A DNA stretch of 64,000 nt from Brassicibacter mesophilus (GTDB lineage Bacteria; Bacillota; Clostridia; Tissierellales; Proteiniboraceae), in NCBI RefSeq assembly GCF_050433385.1, contig NZ_JBNPXI010000015.1, forward strand, positions 43,478 to 107,477, written 5' to 3'. The notes beneath the pieces are model-generated. The model was not told the origin of the DNA. It did not search any database and saw nothing but the letters and a program-made list of their open reading frames with translations. The position numbers and the translations under genes were made by a program. Shown here one piece after another: positions 36,162 through 45,387 of this stretch (its first letter is position 1; each line of letters begins with the position of its first letter).

Positions 36162-37094
36162 ATGAAACAGAAACTAAATAAAACTGATAGAAGAAATAAT
36201 TACCTAATATTGGCAGAAAACTTCTATGATGAAGATAAAAAAGAAAAAGCTTTAAAATTTTATAACAAAGCACTTGAATTTAATGGAGAGAATATAGACA
36301 CTATAGAAATAATGTATAATATAGCTATTTTATATGATGAATTAGGTATTAAGGATAGATCTTTAGAAACATATAAACAAATATTAGAAATAAACCCAGG
36401 TGAAGCAGGAGCCTTATATGGGATAGCAATAATATTTGATGAAAAGGGCGAAAAAAAAGAAGCTCTAAAATACTACTTTAAAGCTATAGATATTGATCCA
36501 GAATATGATAGAGCATATTTTTATGTGGCTAATATTTATGACGAAACTGGTGATAAGGAAAAGGCAATAGAATATTATAAAAAAGTCATCAGTTTAACAT
36601 CCGATGATTACATGGCCTTTAATAATTTAGGATCACTATATGAAGAAATAGGAGACTATGAAAATGCTTATGAAATGATAAAAAAAAGTATAGAAATAGA
36701 AGATGAGTATTTTAAGTCACTTTTTAATATGGGCGTAGTACAAAAGCACCTTGGAGTTTTAGATGAAGCAATTAAATACTATGATATGTCAATATCGCTA
36801 AATATTAGATACCCATATTCATATCTTAATAAGTCTGTAATATTTATTGAACAAGGCAGATTAGATGAAGCTATAGAGATATTGACTGAAGGAATAAAAA
36901 ACAACCCAGAAACAGGATTTCTATATTATAATAGAGCATGCTGTTATGCAAGGAAAGAAGAAATAAACAGATGTACTGCTGATTTAAAGATGTCGATTAA
37001 ACTTTATCCAGAATTCAAGGAAATGATTAAGACTGATAAAGACTTTAACAGCATAAGAGATACCGAAGAATTTGTTACACTAATGAAAAATTAA
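36162..37094 (+). CDS. Tetratricopeptide repeat protein
   Basis: 310 residues made of about eight consecutive TPR units, readable as repeats of A-x-x-x-Y-x-K-A-L/I-x-I (for example AYFYVANIYDETGDKEKAIEY, AFNNLGSLYEEIGDYENAYE). No signal peptide or membrane helix, so cytosolic. TPR arrays bind peptides or protein partners; none is indicated here. The ATG at 36162 is chosen because AGAGGTGTAAG lies upstream; a longer frame from 36117 has no site. Single gene ending in a strong terminator. Confidence 0.88.
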   Translation: MKQKLNKTDRRNNYLILAENFYDEDKKEKALKFYNKALEFNGENIDTIEIMYNIAILYDELGIKDRSLETYKQILEINPGEAGALYGIAIIFDEKGEKKEALKYYFKAIDIDPEYDRAYFYVANIYDETGDKEKAIEYYKKVISLTSDDYMAFNNLGSLYEEIGDYENAYEMIKKSIEIEDEYFKSLFNMGVVQKHLGVLDEAIKYYDMSISLNIRYPYSYLNKSVIFIEQGRLDEAIEILTEGIKNNPETGFLYYNRACCYARKEEINRCTADLKMSIKLYPEFKEMIKTDKDFNSIRDTEEFVTLMKN

Positions 37095-37108
37095 TAGAAT
37101 TATATCTT

Positions 37109-37142
37109 AAAAGATACAAATCAAATGATTTGTATCTTTTTT
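37109..37142 (+). terminator. Terminator of TPR gene
   Basis: AAAAGATACAAATC-AAAT-GATTTGTATCTTTT followed by TTATTT. Confidence 0.9.
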
Positions 37143-37154
37143 ATTTCTATATTG

Positions 37155-37215
37155 TATATCCTCCTAAATTATAGAGAAACTAATGATTGAACATATTAAA
37201 CCTAAGGAGGGTATA
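37155..37215 (+). promoter_or_regulatory. Possible SD-sequestering helix before cooS
   Basis: TATATCCTCCT (37155-37165) can pair along 11 bases (one G-U) with AGGAGGGTATA (37205-37215), which holds the ribosome binding site and the first base of the cooS start codon. If present in the transcript it would hide the site. Whether transcription begins early enough is not clear; the upstream terminator leaves little room for a promoter. Confidence 0.4.
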
Positions 37216-39350
37216 TGATGTCAGATAAAGATATACAGAAATCATTTGAGAAAAGTGCTGAAAGGATGAGAGGCGATTCCAAAACTTTTGGTTCTCAACT
37301 TACAAGTGAAGATTATAATGACCCGATACTGCATGAAGATATTCATAAAAGAGTAAAGGTTGACTATGAAGCTATTGATAAAATGCCTTCAATGGAAGAG
37401 ATTCATAAATGGCAGAGAGAGCATATTAAAAAGAATGATCAATCTAAGGAAGGTTATCCTCTAAATGTTATTATTGACCCTGCAATGAGAGAGATGTATC
37501 AAGTTGTACATAGTGCGGATATGACAAATGTATTTGATCGTTTTAGCCAGCAACAGCCTATTCAATGCAAATTCTGCATAGAAGGGTTATCTTGTCAGCT
37601 ATGTGCCAATGGCCCGTGTCGTATAAACTCAAAGGTTCCACGTGGAGTGTGTGGAGTTGATGCTCATACTATGGTGGCAAGAAACTTTATGTATAGGCAC
37701 GTTACAATAGGTACATCAGCTAACATATTCCATGCCCACCAAGCTGCAAGGACACTAAGGGCTGCAGGAGAGCATCCAGAAAGTGGACTTAAGATAAGAG
37801 ACCCAGAAAAGCTTAAAAAGTATGCAGATATGGCAGGATTGGATGCAAATAAAGATATAAATAAGGTTGCAGTTGAGTTTGCACAGTGGGTTATTGATGA
37901 CATACATAGTGAATATCATATTCCATCAAAGTCTGTTGAGGCTTTTGCACCTACAAGAAGAAAAGAACTGTGGAAAAAGCTCGGGTTATTCCCTGGTGGC
38001 GGTTATAGCGAGGTAGCGTATGCACAAACTAGCTGCATGACAAACTTTAGATCTGACCCTGTTGAATTCTTGTTAAATAGCGTACGATTAGGTATTGCTA
38101 ATGAGTACCAAGGATTGTTCTTATTGGATATAATCCAAGAAATATTAATGGGAACTCAAAAAATTGCCATGAAAAAGCAAAATATGGGACTACTAAAAGA
38201 GAATATGATAAATATAGTTACAAATGGACATATGCCTTTACTTGCTCATGTAGCTATTGATTTAGCTTCTACAGATGAATGGCAGCAAAAAGCTAAAGAT
38301 GCTGGTGCAAATGGTATGCAAATACTAGGGCATGTATGTGAAGGACAGCAATTGATGAATTACAGCGGGACACATGATCAAAAGGGTTATGGTGGTCAAG
38401 AGGGAGAGTGGCTTTCTCAAGAATACCTGCTTGCTACAGGTGTAGTAGATTTGTTCATGTTTGACTATAACTGTACAGTTCCAACTATGCCGCTATTTGC
38501 AAAGCGCTTTGGAACTAAACTGCTTAGTACACATCCAGTTATCAAGCTTCAGGGTACTGAAACTTTAGATTTTGTACCTGAGAAAATGAAAGAACAAGCT
38601 GAAAAGGCTCTAAATAAAGCAATTGAAGCATTTAAAGAGCGTAAAGCTTCAGATAGAAAAACATATATACCACCGCATGTATCTGATTGTATGGTAGGAT
38701 TTAGTACAGAATCTGTTAGAGAGGCGCTTGGAGGTAGCTTTGACCCATTGATTGAACAAATTGCTAATGGAAATATTCGTGGGATAGCTACAATAGTTGG
38801 TTGCACTACTGCTAGATATGGCCAAGGTGGAAGTAATGTATTCAAAATTGCAAAAGGCTTAATTGAAAACAATATTTTAGTGCTTTCAGGTGGATGTACG
38901 TCAGCAGTTATGGAATACACCGGTCTTACTAATCCAAAAGCAGCAGATGAAGCGGGAGAAGGATTAAAGGCAGTATGTAAACAACTAGGTATACCTCCTG
39001 TATTGACTTATGGAGCATGTGTTGACATTGGTAAAATGACACATACTGCAAAAGAATTGGCAGATGCACTAAATGTTGATACAAATAAGCTTCCTTTAGT
39101 TATTGGAGCCCCCGAATACTTAGAGCAAAAGGCAGTAGCAGATGCTTGTACTGCAGTAGCTTTGGGATGGTTAGTTCATGTTGCTCCTGTTCCATCAATC
39201 ACAGGTAGTGATGTTGTAGTTAAAACACTTACAGAAACAACAGAGACCTTAGGACTTGGGAAAGTAGTTGTAGAAATGGATGCAGAAAAAACAATACAAA
39301 TATATGTAGACCATATAGAAAAGAAGAGAAAAGAGCTTGGACTGAGCTAG
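37215..39350 (+). CDS. cooS: Anaerobic carbon monoxide dehydrogenase, CooS
   Basis: 711 residues, Ni-Fe CO dehydrogenase catalytic subunit interconverting CO and CO2. N-terminal cluster region CKFCIEGLSCQLCANGPCRI has Cys118 and Cys121 as D-cluster candidates (CxxC; the residue matching the usual second Cys is Ser126) and Cys127, Cys130, Cys135, Cys146 for the B cluster. C-cluster motifs follow: GHVCEGQQ, DYNC, IVGCTTARYGQGG, SGGCTS, YGACVDIG and the LEQKA lysine near the end. A 70-100-residue N-terminal extension precedes the normal start. No cooC, cooF or acs gene is adjacent, so electron partner and role (CO oxidation or CO2 reduction) are open. Confidence 0.92.
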   Translation: MMSDKDIQKSFEKSAERMRGDSKTFGSQLTSEDYNDPILHEDIHKRVKVDYEAIDKMPSMEEIHKWQREHIKKNDQSKEGYPLNVIIDPAMREMYQVVHSADMTNVFDRFSQQQPIQCKFCIEGLSCQLCANGPCRINSKVPRGVCGVDAHTMVARNFMYRHVTIGTSANIFHAHQAARTLRAAGEHPESGLKIRDPEKLKKYADMAGLDANKDINKVAVEFAQWVIDDIHSEYHIPSKSVEAFAPTRRKELWKKLGLFPGGGYSEVAYAQTSCMTNFRSDPVEFLLNSVRLGIANEYQGLFLLDIIQEILMGTQKIAMKKQNMGLLKENMINIVTNGHMPLLAHVAIDLASTDEWQQKAKDAGANGMQILGHVCEGQQLMNYSGTHDQKGYGGQEGEWLSQEYLLATGVVDLFMFDYNCTVPTMPLFAKRFGTKLLSTHPVIKLQGTETLDFVPEKMKEQAEKALNKAIEAFKERKASDRKTYIPPHVSDCMVGFSTESVREALGGSFDPLIEQIANGNIRGIATIVGCTTARYGQGGSNVFKIAKGLIENNILVLSGGCTSAVMEYTGLTNPKAADEAGEGLKAVCKQLGIPPVLTYGACVDIGKMTHTAKELADALNVDTNKLPLVIGAPEYLEQKAVADACTAVALGWLVHVAPVPSITGSDVVVKTLTETTETLGLGKVVVEMDAEKTIQIYVDHIEKKRKELGLS

Positions 39351-39353
39351 GAT

Positions 39354-39390
39354 AAAAAGCTGTAGGGATCATGATGCCTACAGCTTTTTA
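39354..39390 (+). terminator. Terminator of cooS
   Basis: AAAAAGCTGTAGG and CCTACAGCTTTTT pair perfectly around a 10-base loop. Confidence 0.9.
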
Positions 39391-39413
39391 ATTTAAATAG
39401 TTCTATCGAAGCG

Positions 39414-39442
39414 TTGAGCTTTTACTCACCAGGGTGTATAAT
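39414..39442 (+). promoter_or_regulatory. Promoter of first chemoreceptor gene
   Basis: TTGAGC (39414-39419), 17-base spacer ending in TG, TATAAT (39437-39442). The leader to the start codon is about 245 bases long. Confidence 0.6.
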
Positions 39443-39581
39443 AAACTGTAAATTGACACAATATTTTAAAAAATGACAAAAAATTCATTTAAATATATTT
39501 TTATACTTGCTATTTTGTTTGCGATTAATAAATGATACACAAATGTAAAAATATTAGATTATATTAAGGGGGTGAACTGAA

Positions 39582-39638
39582 TTGAACATAAGTATAACTA
39601 AATATAAGGTCATCTTATGCAAACTAGAATTTACTTAA
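39582..39638 (+). CDS. Possible 18-residue leader peptide before chemoreceptor gene
   Basis: AAGGGGGTG is followed 8 bases later by TTG and an 18-codon frame (MNISITKYKVILCKLEFT) that ends 56 bases before the chemoreceptor start. It occupies part of the otherwise gene-free 39351-39694 stretch. It may be a translated leader or a chance frame behind a purine-rich stretch. Confidence 0.25.
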   Translation: MNISITKYKVILCKLEFT

Positions 39639-39694
39639 AGTATAGAGTACATGTTGAATAGAATATAAATTGTAATTTAGAAGGGGGAGTATAA

Positions 39695-41779
39695 TTGAAA
39701 AAAATTAACGTGAAAATAATTACAGCTATTCTTGTGTGCTCATTGAGTCTTTCACTAATAATAGGAGTACTAAGTATAAAACAAAGTACAAATGCTATTA
39801 AAAAAGAAGCTAATGACAAACTTTTGTATATGTCAGAAAGCTACGCTAGTAAATTTAGTGAAAGTCTAATAAAAGCACAAACCTCTATAGATAGAGCCTC
39901 TAGCTACATACAAAATTCCTTTGATCTACAGGAATTTAACCTTGATTCTGAAAACTATCTTAGCCAGTATGCCAGCTCTATTGATCCTATTATAAAAGAA
40001 AGTGCCGAATCTCTTGAACTAGTTCAAGGTACATATATGATATTTAATCCAGAGCTTACAGGTAAGACAAACGAAGTCTGGTATGCAGACAGCAAAGGAA
40101 ATGGTACTTTTATGAAACAAGAAGCTAATTCCATAGAAGCTTATTCTCCCGAAAATGAAGATATGTCTTACTACTATCAGCCAATACAAGAGAAGAAACC
40201 TGTATGGAGTGATCCATATATTGATAACATGCTAAATATTAATATGGTTTCATATACAAGACCAGTGTTTAAAGATAATGTGCTAATAGGTGTTGTAGGT
40301 GTAGATATTAAAATAGAAGACATAAAGAAAACAATTGAAAATATGAAGATTTATGATAATGGATACGCATTTTTACTAAACGATAAATATGATTTTCTAA
40401 TTCATCAAACACTAACTCATGAAGATAATTTAAATACTATAGAAGATGGTAAGCTTAAATACATAACAGACATAATAAATGAAAATGATACTGGAATCGT
40501 GGAGTATAAGCTTAAAGGCGATGATAAGGTATTAAGCTATGCGAAGTTGAATAATGGTTGGATATTAGCAATAGCACCTCCACTAGATGAGGTGTTTGCG
40601 CCAGTAAACAAAATTAAAACTTCAATTTTTGTAGTTGAGGTATTCGGACTAGCTTTATGCATATTTTTAAGCTTGATCATAGGAAAATCGATTTCCAAGC
40701 CAATAGTTATGGTTACTGAGTTTATAAATAAAACCGCTAACTTTGACTTGACTTATGATAAAGCTATGGAAAACATAGTTAATAAAAGTAAGGATGAAAC
40801 AGGTGTTATGGCTAGAGCAATGGTTTCATTAAGGCAGTCTTTAAGAGATCTAGCAACAGAGTTAAAGAATGCTTCTAATAGTATCAAAGAGAGTGCACAC
40901 ATAGTTGAAATAGCATCCACAGAATTGAATGATGATGCAACAGAAACATCTGCAACAACAGAAGAATTATCCGCAGGAATGGAAGAAACAGCAGCATCAT
41001 CAGAAGAAATAAATGCATCAGTGCAAGAAATAGAAAAAGCTATAGAGTCAGTATCGCAAAAAGCTGAAATAGGAACATTAACTTCACAGGAAGTACATAA
41101 TAGAGCAGAAGAGTTAAAAGCAGGTGCAGTAGAGGCAGTAGAAAAATCTGATTCTATATACAATGCTGTAAAGAAGGACTTAGATTTAGCAATAGAACAA
41201 ATTGATGCAGTTAAAAAAATAAATATATTAGCAGATACAATACTTCAAATAACAAGTCAAACCAACCTTTTAGCATTAAATGCTGCTATAGAGGCAGCTA
41301 GAGCAGGAGAAGCTGGGAAAGGCTTTGCAGTAGTAGCAGATGAGATAAGAAAGCTAGCAGAACAATCATCGCAAGCAATAACAGACATACAGGAAGTAGT
41401 TGAAATAGTAAATCCATCGGTAGATAATCTAGTAAAAAGCTCAAGAAGAATACTCGAGTTCATAGAAACAGAAGTAAATAAGGACTACAAAACCCTTGTT
41501 GGAGTAGGAGAACAATATAGTAAAGATGCAGAGGCATTTAACAATCTAATTATAGATTTCAGTGCTACGTTTCAACAGCTGAGAGCTGCAATACAAGACA
41601 TTTCAACAGCAGTAAATGAAGTGTCTATAACAATAAATGAAGGGGCGAGCGGAGTCGAAGATATAGCAGTTAAAACAACAGACATGGTAGAAAAGCTTAC
41701 AAATATTAGAAGCACAACTAATAGTAATCTAAAAAGCGCTAACATACTTGTTAAGATAGTATCTAAAGTTAAGCTGTAA
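39695..41779 (+). CDS. Methyl-accepting chemotaxis protein, dCache type (copy 1)
   Basis: 694 residues. Helix near 7-27, periplasmic-type dCache domain (about 35-300; MVSYTRPVFKDNVLIGVVGVD in its second half), helix near 308-328, HAMP, then the signalling domain with the hairpin tip QTNLLALNAAIEAARAGEAG near 517. It senses an extracellular ligand and feeds the CheA/CheW chemotaxis pathway. Start is TTG behind AAGGGGGAG. A tract of the dCache coding DNA (40304-40564) is nearly identical to that of copy 2 at 43051, while the ligand-facing first half differs, so the two probably sense different ligands. Confidence 0.92.
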   Translation: MKKINVKIITAILVCSLSLSLIIGVLSIKQSTNAIKKEANDKLLYMSESYASKFSESLIKAQTSIDRASSYIQNSFDLQEFNLDSENYLSQYASSIDPIIKESAESLELVQGTYMIFNPELTGKTNEVWYADSKGNGTFMKQEANSIEAYSPENEDMSYYYQPIQEKKPVWSDPYIDNMLNINMVSYTRPVFKDNVLIGVVGVDIKIEDIKKTIENMKIYDNGYAFLLNDKYDFLIHQTLTHEDNLNTIEDGKLKYITDIINENDTGIVEYKLKGDDKVLSYAKLNNGWILAIAPPLDEVFAPVNKIKTSIFVVEVFGLALCIFLSLIIGKSISKPIVMVTEFINKTANFDLTYDKAMENIVNKSKDETGVMARAMVSLRQSLRDLATELKNASNSIKESAHIVEIASTELNDDATETSATTEELSAGMEETAASSEEINASVQEIEKAIESVSQKAEIGTLTSQEVHNRAEELKAGAVEAVEKSDSIYNAVKKDLDLAIEQIDAVKKINILADTILQITSQTNLLALNAAIEAARAGEAGKGFAVVADEIRKLAEQSSQAITDIQEVVEIVNPSVDNLVKSSRRILEFIETEVNKDYKTLVGVGEQYSKDAEAFNNLIIDFSATFQQLRAAIQDISTAVNEVSITINEGASGVEDIAVKTTDMVEKLTNIRSTTNSNLKSANILVKIVSKVKL

Positions 41780-41811
41780 TAAAAACAAAACAGAAAAACA
41801 TGGTAATATTT

Positions 41812-41848
41812 AACTGTAAGTATTATAATTATAATACTTACAGTTTTT
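41812..41848 (+). terminator. Terminator of chemoreceptor 1
   Basis: Perfect 34-base palindrome AACTGTAAGTATTATAA/TTATAATACTTACAGTT followed by TTTTT. The chemoreceptor 2 gene has a diverged version of the same terminator. Confidence 0.88.
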
Positions 41849-41944
41849 TTGTCGAATATTTTTGCAATTTTAAAATTTACAATTAGAAATATTAAATATT
41901 GCAAAAACATAAAAAAAGTAATACAAGATTAAATGGAGGGTACT

Positions 41945-42679
41945 ATGACATTTGCGAAATATTTGAAAAATATAAGAATAAAAAAAATGTCTCAGAGGGA
42001 GTTAGCTAGAAGAATAGGTGTAAACCATTCTTACATAAGTAAAATAGAGAACAATGTTGAACCTCCTCCCAGTGAAGAAACATTAATAAATATTGCAAGG
42101 GAATTAGACATTGATGCAGAAAAACTAATATTAGAAGCTAAAAAAGTACCAAGTACATTTGAAAGCTTAATCACGCAGACCCCAGAGGTATCAAATTTTT
42201 TAAGTATAATTAAAGATAAAGACATAAGCAGGCACGTAATAGATAGAATAAACAAACTTATCTTGAACGAAATTCAAGATACTGAAATAATAAGAAAGAC
42301 ATTAATGGAAAATGAAAAGAAGTATGAACTGCTTTTTAATAATGTTAATGATGCTATTTTCCTTAATGAAGTAGATAATAATGGAATAATTTCCAATATA
42401 ATAGACGCAAATAAAACAGCCTGTAAAAAACTTGGCTACACAAAAGAGGAATTGATAAATATAGATTTAAAGAATTTATTTGATAAAGATTTCCTCATAA
42501 ACAACCCTGAAATTATCCGTAAAATATCAAATTGCCAAGAGTTTGCTTTCGAGATTATTTGTATTTCTAAAGCTGGATCAGCGATTATCTTTGATATCAA
42601 CTCACAGCGTTTTGATCTTTTTGATAAAGAGGTCGTGATCACAATAGCGAGAGATATTACTGATAAAAAAGTTAGGTGA
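41945..42679 (+). CDS. XRE helix-turn-helix/PAS protein, probably 3'-frameshifted
   Basis: 244 residues. An XRE-type DNA-binding domain (residues 1-65: SQRELARRIGVNHSYISKIENN) is followed by a linker and one PAS domain (about 120-240). The frame ends at DITDKKVR; one base out of frame, the DNA continues as KKLGEELI then a second PAS start (SSECIAILDKDSKVIYANK), so a slip in the AAAAAA run at 42665-42670 has probably cut a longer regulator or sensor. ATGGAGGGT is the ribosome binding site of the ATG at 41945. Lies between two chemoreceptors. The remaining protein could still bind DNA. Confidence 0.78.
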   Translation: MTFAKYLKNIRIKKMSQRELARRIGVNHSYISKIENNVEPPPSEETLINIARELDIDAEKLILEAKKVPSTFESLITQTPEVSNFLSIIKDKDISRHVIDRINKLILNEIQDTEIIRKTLMENEKKYELLFNNVNDAIFLNEVDNNGIISNIIDANKTACKKLGYTKEELINIDLKNLFDKDFLINNPEIIRKISNCQEFAFEIICISKAGSAIIFDINSQRFDLFDKEVVITIARDITDKKVR

Positions 42680-42797
42680 AGAACTTATAATGCATAAAAT
42701 ATATTTTCAACATATACTTAAGAGTAGTTCAGAATGTATAGCTATTTTGGATAAAGATAGTAAAGTGATATACGCAAACAAATTATGTTTACTATAA
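42666..42797 (+). pseudogene. Remnant second PAS domain of the frameshifted gene
   Basis: Read in the frame one base ahead of the upstream gene, the DNA encodes KLGEELIMHKIYFQHILKSS and ECIAILDKDSKVIYANK before a TAA. DITDKKLGEEL is the usual linker between two PAS domains, and the following segment is a PAS N-cap. The rest of the domain and any kinase or effector part are gone. Confidence 0.65.
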
Positions 42798-42808
42798 CTA
42801 TATAAAAA

Positions 42809-42846
42809 ATGGATTGAAATATCAGATTGCTTCAATCTATTTTTTT
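42809..42846 (+). terminator. Terminator behind XRE-PAS remnant
   Basis: ATGGATTGAA and TTCAATCTAT pair (one G-U), followed by TTTTTT. Confidence 0.8.
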
Positions 42847-43050
42847 GTTGACTTAATATTTACACCACTAAATTAACTGAAAATTAACAAAAAAATGTTG
42901 AGTAATAATTCAACATCAGCTATAATGTTAATAAATATTCGCCAATAAGTGACATGAAACTACAAAAAATGACTTTCTAAAGAAGGGAGGCTGTTTTTCA
43001 TATTTACTAAATTACTAATCTATATTTTCTAATCATAAGGGGGAGTTTAA

Positions 43051-45132
43051 TTGAAAAAAATTAGCTTTAAGATTATTGTAGGAATTCTTGTATGTTCATT
43101 AAGTTTGTCTTTAATAGTGGGGATTTTAGGTGTTTTACAAGGAACTAAGGCAATAAAGAACGAAGCTAATGATAAGCTGATATATATGGCTGGAAACTAT
43201 GCTAATAAATTTAGCGAAAATCTATCAAGTATTGAGTCATCTATTGATAGTGTAGCAAACAATGTTGTGGCTTCGTTTGATATGCAGCAGTTTAATGCTG
43301 ATCCTAGTAATTATATTAATCAATACAAGAATATGATATCACCAGTAGTTAAAAAAACCGCAGAAACATTAGATGGAGCACAAGGAGTTTACATATTATT
43401 TGATCCTGCTTTAACAAATGAAGCACATGAAGTTTGGTATGCTGATATGGTGGGGAACGGGAGCTACACTAGCCAGCAAGTTACGGAATTAAGTGATTAT
43501 AATATAGATAATGAAGATATGGCATATTACTATGAGCCAATAAGAAGCAATAGACCTGTTTGGAGCGATCCTTATATAGACAGCGCATTAAACATAAATA
43601 TGGTTTCTTACACTCAGCCATTATATAAAGATGGTATTCTACTTGGAGTAGTAGGTATAGATATTAAAATAGAAGACATAAAGAAAACAATTGAAAATAT
43701 GAAGATTTATGATAATGGATACGCATTTTTACTAAACGATAAATATGATTTTCTAATTCATCAAACACTAACTCATGAAGATAATTTAAATACTATAGAA
43801 GATGGTAAGCTTAAATACATAACAGACATAATAAATGAAAATGATACTGGAATCGTGGAGTATAAGCTTAAAGGCGACGATAAGGTATTAAGCTATGCGA
43901 AGTTGAATAATGGTTGGATACTAGCAATAGCACCACCATTAGACGAAGTTTTTGCTCCTGTCAATAACTTAAGAAATTCGATTTTTGTAATTGAAGTTTT
44001 TGGAATAATTCTATTCATACTAATAAGTTTATTTATAGGCAAATCGATTTCAAAGCCAGTCATAAAAGTGACAGAGCTAATAAATAAAACAGCAAATTTT
44101 GATTTGACATATGATTCAGAGGCAGAAAAGCTGTTAAAAAATAAGGATGAAACTGGAACTATGGCAAAATCTATGCTTGTTCTAAGGAATTCCTTAAGAG
44201 ACCTTACAAAAGAACTAAATGAATCATCTGATATCTTAAAAGAGAACGCACACATAGTTGAATTAGCATCCACAGAATTAAATGATGATGCAACAGAAAC
44301 ATCTGCTACCACAGAAGAACTATCTGCAGGAATGGAAGAAACCGCAGCATCATCAGAAGAAATAAATGCGTCGGTACAAGAAATAGAAAAGGCTATTGAA
44401 TCAATATCACAGAAAGCAGAGGCAGGAGCTTTAGAAGCACAAGATGTATACAAAAGAGCAGGAGAGCTGAAAAATACTGCAGTAGAGTCAGTTGAGAAAT
44501 CTGAAAAGATATATGAAAATGTAAAGAAAGACCTAGATATTGCAATAGAACAGATAGATGCAGTTAAAAAAATAAATATACTAGCAGATACAATACTTCA
44601 GATAACAAGTCAAACCAACCTTTTAGCATTAAATGCTGCTATAGAGGCAGCTAGAGCAGGAGAAGCTGGAAGAGGGTTTGCAGTAGTAGCAGATGAGATA
44701 AGAAAATTAGCAGAACAATCATCACAAGCAATAACAGATATACAGGAAGTAGTGGAAATAGTAAATCCATCAGTAGATAATCTAGTAAAAAGCTCAAGGG
44801 AAATACTTGAGTTTGTAGAAACAGAAGTAAATAAAGATTACAAAACCCTTGTTGGAGTAGGAGAACAATACAGTAAAGACGCAGATACATTTAATAGCCT
44901 AATTATGGATTTCAGTGCTACGTTTCAACAGCTGAGAGCTGCAATACAAGACATTTCAACAGCTGTGAATGAAGTGTCTATAACAATGAATGAAGGGGCA
45001 AGTGGAGTCGAAGATATAGCAGTTAGAACGACAAATATAGTAGAAAAGCTTGTCAATATCAGAAATACAACAAATGGTAACTTAGAAAGTGCAACTAAGC
45101 TTGTCAATATAGTATCTAAAATAAAGATGTAA
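43051..45132 (+). CDS. Methyl-accepting chemotaxis protein, dCache type (copy 2)
   Basis: 693 residues, paralogue of the receptor at 39695 with the same order: helix (7-27), dCache (about 35-300), helix (308-328), HAMP, signalling domain with ALNAAIEAARAGEAGRGFAV tip. Start is TTG behind AAGGGGGAG, as in copy 1. The first half of the ligand domain is clearly diverged; from 43660 to 43920 the DNA matches copy 1 in 260 of 261 bases, which is far more similar than the surrounding sequence and points to recent gene conversion. A hairpin (ATGTTGA...TCAACAT, 42895-42916) lies upstream. Confidence 0.92.
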   Translation: MKKISFKIIVGILVCSLSLSLIVGILGVLQGTKAIKNEANDKLIYMAGNYANKFSENLSSIESSIDSVANNVVASFDMQQFNADPSNYINQYKNMISPVVKKTAETLDGAQGVYILFDPALTNEAHEVWYADMVGNGSYTSQQVTELSDYNIDNEDMAYYYEPIRSNRPVWSDPYIDSALNINMVSYTQPLYKDGILLGVVGIDIKIEDIKKTIENMKIYDNGYAFLLNDKYDFLIHQTLTHEDNLNTIEDGKLKYITDIINENDTGIVEYKLKGDDKVLSYAKLNNGWILAIAPPLDEVFAPVNNLRNSIFVIEVFGIILFILISLFIGKSISKPVIKVTELINKTANFDLTYDSEAEKLLKNKDETGTMAKSMLVLRNSLRDLTKELNESSDILKENAHIVELASTELNDDATETSATTEELSAGMEETAASSEEINASVQEIEKAIESISQKAEAGALEAQDVYKRAGELKNTAVESVEKSEKIYENVKKDLDIAIEQIDAVKKINILADTILQITSQTNLLALNAAIEAARAGEAGRGFAVVADEIRKLAEQSSQAITDIQEVVEIVNPSVDNLVKSSREILEFVETEVNKDYKTLVGVGEQYSKDADTFNSLIMDFSATFQQLRAAIQDISTAVNEVSITMNEGASGVEDIAVRTTNIVEKLVNIRNTTNGNLESATKLVNIVSKIKM

Positions 45133-45165
45133 AATTAAAAATAGAATGGTATTTTATAGATATTT

Positions 45166-45204
45166 AACTGTAGGCATTATAATTATTATGCTTACAGTTT
45201 TTAT
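45166..45204 (+). terminator. Terminator of chemoreceptor 2
   Basis: AACTGTAGGCATTATAATTATTATGCTTACAGTT-type hairpin, diverged copy of the one behind chemoreceptor 1, followed by TTTATT. Confidence 0.82.
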
Positions 45205-45387
45205 TGTTCCCAAAACTGATTCTAACAAGCTTTTAAGATACTGATAGATTTTCAATTTAAAGGCTATATAAAATAATAGGATTCATAAAAATATTACATA
45301 TAATATACAACTAAAATATAAAGCAAAGTAATGCTAATTTTATAAAAAGAATATAGAGAAAGTTAGAAATTGGGAGAGGTGTACTAT

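Noticed and set aside
40304..43920. Repeated DNA at 3.4-kb distance taken as mobile or CRISPR-like repeat
   Set aside because: The repeats are in-frame parts of two paralogous chemoreceptor genes; gene conversion explains them.
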